DNA of 64,000 bases. Source: Sipunculus nudus. Its lineage: Eukaryota > Annelida > Sipuncula > Golfingiida > Sipunculidae. The DNA is taken from assembly GCA_026874595.1 (NCBI GenBank), contig CM049310.1, positions 51,910,558 through 51,974,557 of the forward strand, written 5' to 3'. The notes beneath the pieces were generated by a model that did not search any database, was not told where the DNA came from, and saw only the letters and a program-made list of their open reading frames with translations. Shown here piece by piece: positions 60,060 to 64,000 of this stretch (positions are counted from its first letter, which is position 1; each line of letters starts with the position of its first letter). A program made the translations under genes and the position numbers.

Positions 60060-62340
60060 TTTACTTTATATCAAGATAAATATACAATTGATCTACATGA
60101 TAAATAGATAAAAATGAAAAATGTGGTTTCACACATGCACTCTCTATCAGTTTGATAAATTACATCTTTGATCTGTTCTTGGAATGAAACAAGTTGAACT
60201 TTTGTATCTCTATATGTAAGATAAGAGAGTTAGTGGATTTGTAAAAGAATTATATATATTTCACAAACTTGATCTAAAATGGATATTTTCCTAACGCCAA
60301 TTTTCTTACAAACTTTTATATGCTGGATCATGGATGTAAGATGATGAAATATTGAAAACCGACAGTAATCTATGACCCCGGCCATGGACAAGAAACACTA
60401 TATAGAAAGGAAGCAGATATCTATGCCTGGCAGACTTTCAGGTAGCCCTCCATACAAAGAAAACTCTGTTTTGCCGACTCCCATAAATATATATGTAACT
60501 CCGATGGAAAATAACATCCAGTAACCAATTAAATGGTTTGCCTTGATTTATAAATAAATCCAGACGATGTTTTCGTGCTGGGTACGGAATCACATTATTA
60601 TCAATTTGAGCTTGATAAAATGATTACATGCCGGTTAATTTATATCTAAATATATGTTCCACTCAAGCAAATCCAATTTGGAATATGGGTTGGTTGAAAT
60701 GTTGGGCATTTACCATCCTGAAAAGCCTACAAATCTTCTGTATGTCGTAATAAAAAATAAATAATGGTATTTCTCTCCAGAGAACAGTAGGGTTTCTTTC
60801 AGTCTGTTTTATCGTAGCGGCTCCGCCACCAGACGGCATTTTGCGTATCTCGTCTAATTGATCTGGTTGGGGCGACGTGTGTCTTGCGTCCGACTGTGCG
60901 GCCTTCCGGGATGTGGACTTCGAGGCCCGATAGGTGGCAGGAAATGAGACCCATCGGCCGGGTTAGTGCGCCCATCACATCTCAACTGTAAAACCCATTT
61001 TGCAGCTGATGATTATAAAGCAGGAAACCCAAGAAGCAATATCAGTCTAAGTGAGGGAATAATAGCTCTGCTCCAAGTATTTAAATGATATGACCGGATT
61101 AAGAGAAATTATAAATGGATTATCTACTTAATATAATGAAATAAAGTTTATCAGGGGAATGTTCAAACGCTGACTTCAGGAAATGTAAATTCTTTATGTA
61201 TAAATTTTTTTTATCCCTTATAAAATTTTATAAGGATATGTATTTTTGTGTATGTTCTCAAATATGATTCTATTTTTCCATGTTATAACTTAAGTGTTTT
61301 TTTTCCCGATTGCCTATGTATTCATCAGATATTTAGATTGTTCGATTATTAAAGTTCTCTAAGTCATGCATATTATCTACTTCTTAATGTTTTTTATGTC
61401 AGTTGTGTCATATGTTTTAAAATTGAAGCGGGTCCGTATTGAAAAAAAAACAGCGCTTGCTGAAATATATTGTAATAAATAAATATATCTATAGGAGATA
61501 TCGACACTAAACTGATACAAATACTACTGAATAGGGGTTTGGCGTACTGAACAACAGTTTTGGGAGAAAAAAATCGTATATGTAAATAAAGGAATGGTCG
61601 CCATTTCCTATTCGCCCGTCCTCTGCAAATATAAACCCGGTTTTTTTGGGTTTATATGTTATTGCTTAATTAAAAGCTAAATTTATCCGACTCAAACGCT
61701 CTCATTTGAACACACCTTGGAGAAGCAAATAATTCACTTTCCAACTGAATCTCATAGATTCTCTTTAAAACAGACATGGTCTATATGCCTTAAAGATTTT
61801 GTACATGCCCCTACATACATATATAGAAACCAGAAAACTTAGTCCATGATATTCATCCACCTAAACTTTTGTATACAAAGTTCGAAATCGTATACTGTTA
61901 CCTCATTTCAAACGATTAGTGCTAACTGCAAACCTTGAAATACCATTGGAAAACAAACATTGAACCCCAGTATTTATACACGGGTTACAAAACAGTATTT
62001 AAAATACTGTTTTGACCTTACTATTTAAAACTCATTGGTTTTCTCTTGTCCTATACCATGGATTGCTATATTATCAGTCTGATGGTCTTCCTCCTGATTC
62101 ATTGCCTAAACTGCTTATAATACAGCGCCCCCTACAGGCCCTGGTCGTTACTAAATGAAAACCAACACTATAGAGTCCATTTAATATTATAAGCATGTCA
62201 AAAGGGGCATTTCTGAAATAATTATTTAATTATTATCATAACAATATAAAAAAAAACTAACAAAAGTGATTATAATTAACGTATTAAATAAATAAATAAA
62301 TACTTAGTGGAAGGTATCTTCTGCCTGGACAAAACAGTCC
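60060..62340. other. Intergenic, unassigned; one non-repetitive GC-balanced block
   Basis: 60780-61010 is notably less AT-rich than its surroundings, is not repetitive here and has stops in every forward frame, so it is unlikely to be an exon. A perfect palindrome lies at 61989-62013. Confidence 0.35.
61989..62013. repeat. 25-bp perfect palindrome
   Basis: AAAACAGTATTT and AAATACTGTTTT around a single A. Confidence 0.85.
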
Positions 62341-62343
62341 AAT

Positions 62344-62675
62344 GGCAAAAAAAGTTTGGTTTTCAGACACTTTTTTTTCCAGAAATAAGTGCGCGAGGGC
62401 GATTTTTTAAACTTGTTTTTGTATGTTTCGATTAAAATGTCTTATGATCAGGGAAAGCATGAAAATAACTGAATTGTTTTGCTAATCTGGTAAAAGCACT
62501 ACATAACAAAGGAAATCTTTTCATAATTTTATTTTTTTTATCATCTTTAAAGAAATGTCGGACCGCCTGGAGCTTAAAATTGGTAAGTTTCTATTGAAAA
62601 TTAAAATAAAAAAATTTGATGCGAGGAGGTAAAAATTGACGCGCGGGGTGCCTGAGAACCAACATTTTTTGGGCC
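62344..62675 (+). mobile_element. GGTTCTCAGGC MITE, copy 4
   Basis: Left GGCAAAAAAAGTTTGGTTTTCAGACAC and right GGGTGCCTGAGAACCAACA, T-run, GGGCC. The interior shares TGTTTCGATTAAAATGTC and AAAGAAATGTCGGACCGCCTGGAGC with copy 3. Confidence 0.72.
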
Positions 62676-63091
62676 CTTAGATTCACACTTTATTCTTCAA
62701 CTTATCAAAAGGTATAACAAGGTCGTTCCTGTCAAATGATCCTTGTAATCGATGCAGTAGTAACCATACTATAATTTGAGGATATGGGCACGGTAAAAAA
62801 GCGTTATTCCGCTATAAACGTTGCCGATACTCGTCCCCTTGCTACCAAACTCTCTCCGTAGATGGATTAGTGCCAGGATAACGTCCTCGGGGTACGTTCC
62901 TGTCGAATCTGAGCCGCCCTTATTGAACCCTGACAGGTTCATTTCTTCAAGTTTCCAGAAACCGCTCATAGGGGCTGCCACTTTGGCTATACACACTAAA
63001 CATCCAGATTTCACAGATCACCTGTCGAAAGTATGGGTATACCTTTTATATTATACACAAGCAAGCAAAAAACGTACACCAGCGAAAGGAC

Positions 63092-63163
<72 letters not shown>
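63092..63163. repeat. (TA)n microsatellite
   Basis: Long TA run; flanking frames reading YIYIYI are artefacts. Confidence 0.95.
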
Positions 63164-63165
<2 letters not shown>

Positions 63166-63598
63166 TGTACAAGTCTGATTTTTGTAGGAATGACTTTTGC
63201 CGACCTGTCTGTATAATTGACTTACAAGTGCAGTAAAGCTTAACATTTTACATGTATCAAAGTCCATTTGATATGCGCAAGCCAACATGTGGCACGAAGG
63301 TGAAAAGCGCGGGAGACTGGGGTCATCAGTTCTGACGTAGTTGATGCATAATCTGAGAAGACAACGACGGGTAACTTTACAGCAAAGGCCAAAAGTCAAA
63401 GCTCTCTGGCTTTATGTCGACCGAATGATGGAAATCCGCTCCAGAGAAAGGTTTTAATGCTTTATGCGTTCATCACCTGTGAAGCCACCCGGGTTAGAGG
63501 TGTGTATTCATCCAGACCTGCTATGTAAAGCGCTTTCGTCACATTTCAGCGAAAAATATAAAAAATGGAACCTGGCACAGATCTTCAAAACTTCGACA

Positions 63599-63760
63599 CA
63601 GTGAAACTCCTACTTGCGGACAACTCAGTAAGGCGGACAACTCACTAATGCGGACACTAAATCTCAGTCCCTTCAATTTTGCCTCTATATTATGTTTAAT
63701 GTAAACTCAGTAAAGCGGAAAACTCACTATCCCGGATAGTGACTTTCCCGTCCCGCCAGC
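63599..63760 (+). mobile_element. Possible pogo/Tigger-type terminal region
   Basis: CAGTGAAACTCCTACTTGCG resembles pogo/Tigger termini (CAGT-AAACTC then CGGAC repeats). It is followed by several copies of ACTCAGTAAxGCGGACAA. No transposase and no matching other end is seen in the remaining window. Confidence 0.35.
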
Positions 63761-64000
63761 ATATCCAGTATATATTACGACGTTGTCCCTTCAAAATGCT
63801 TGGTAATTAATTTCCTATATTAGAAATTAAAATACAACTATGGTTTGGATAATGATCTATTGCACTAAGAAAATTAATACAATATAATTCTCTCTTTCTT
63901 ACATATATACTCAAATATATAATATATATTTACAATACATATATGAGATTTAATTTTTATTATATTAAAGTAGCATTAAATGAGGACACAATGTGTCAGC

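Noticed and set aside
1-64000. CRISPR arrays, operons, riboswitches, bacterial promoters
   Set aside because: Spliced gene, SINEs, LINE, Penelope-like and hAT elements show a eukaryotic nuclear sequence; the regular repeats are satellites without spacer-repeat structure.

Overview
The window is a metazoan nuclear sequence: AT-rich, with one recognisable spliced gene and a dense layer of transposable elements, satellites and (TA)n runs. Several repeat types are ones I associate with lophotrochozoan and especially bivalve or other marine mollusc genomes: elements beginning TTTAGCTCAGCTGA and ending with a GACCCATGGGTC hairpin plus CCTTGTTT, elements with central tandem arrays, and TACTGTAGATTC terminal-inverted-repeat elements. 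A mollusc is therefore the likely source; this rests on repeat style and protein similarity, not on a database search.

Layout. 1-4513: upstream DNA without a recognised gene, containing a cluster of TTTTAGC/GCTAAAA inverted motifs. 4539-23149 (+): PRPF38B, the pre-mRNA splicing factor 38B, in seven coding exons joined by six GT-AG introns. It encodes 418 residues: an N-terminal PRP38 domain and a C-terminal Arg/Ser-rich tail. The tail exon has no internal ATG, so ATG-to-stop ORF calling misses it and shows a wrong-frame ORF instead. Introns 2, 5 and 6 each carry a sense-oriented copy of one repeat family. The intron 2 copy is itself interrupted by a Helitron-like element with a five-copy 280-bp satellite core.

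23150-64000: a gene-poor stretch of about 41 kb in which I recognise no host gene. It contains a 1.8-kb hAT-type element with a perfect 8-bp target duplication (25625-27441), a fourth copy of the intronic repeat family (31282-32940), a four-copy 142-bp tandem array (33435-33965), a Mutator-like element with an imperfect 9-bp target duplication (35852-37136), a small hAT-like MITE (37916-38142), tRNA-derived SINE-like pieces, a Penelope-like GIY-YIG endonuclease fragment between two terminal repeats and two (TA)n runs (41503-42271), an 83-bp-arm hairpin (42437-42723), a broken LINE 3' end (44290-44665), a solo LTR with 4-bp target duplication (50019-50772), a 443-bp tandem duplication (56702-57573), four dispersed copies of a GGTTCTCAGGC MITE across the window, and a possible pogo/Tigger-type end near 63599.

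The single host gene is a constitutive spliceosomal protein. Everything else recognised is mobile or repetitive. I found no operon, CRISPR array, canonical tRNA or rRNA gene, and no convincing new protein-coding system. The most unusual material is the repeat architecture: nested elements, palindromes placed with fixed alternating spacing, arrays of nuclear-receptor-like half-sites, and a left-end hairpin design shared by three otherwise different families.
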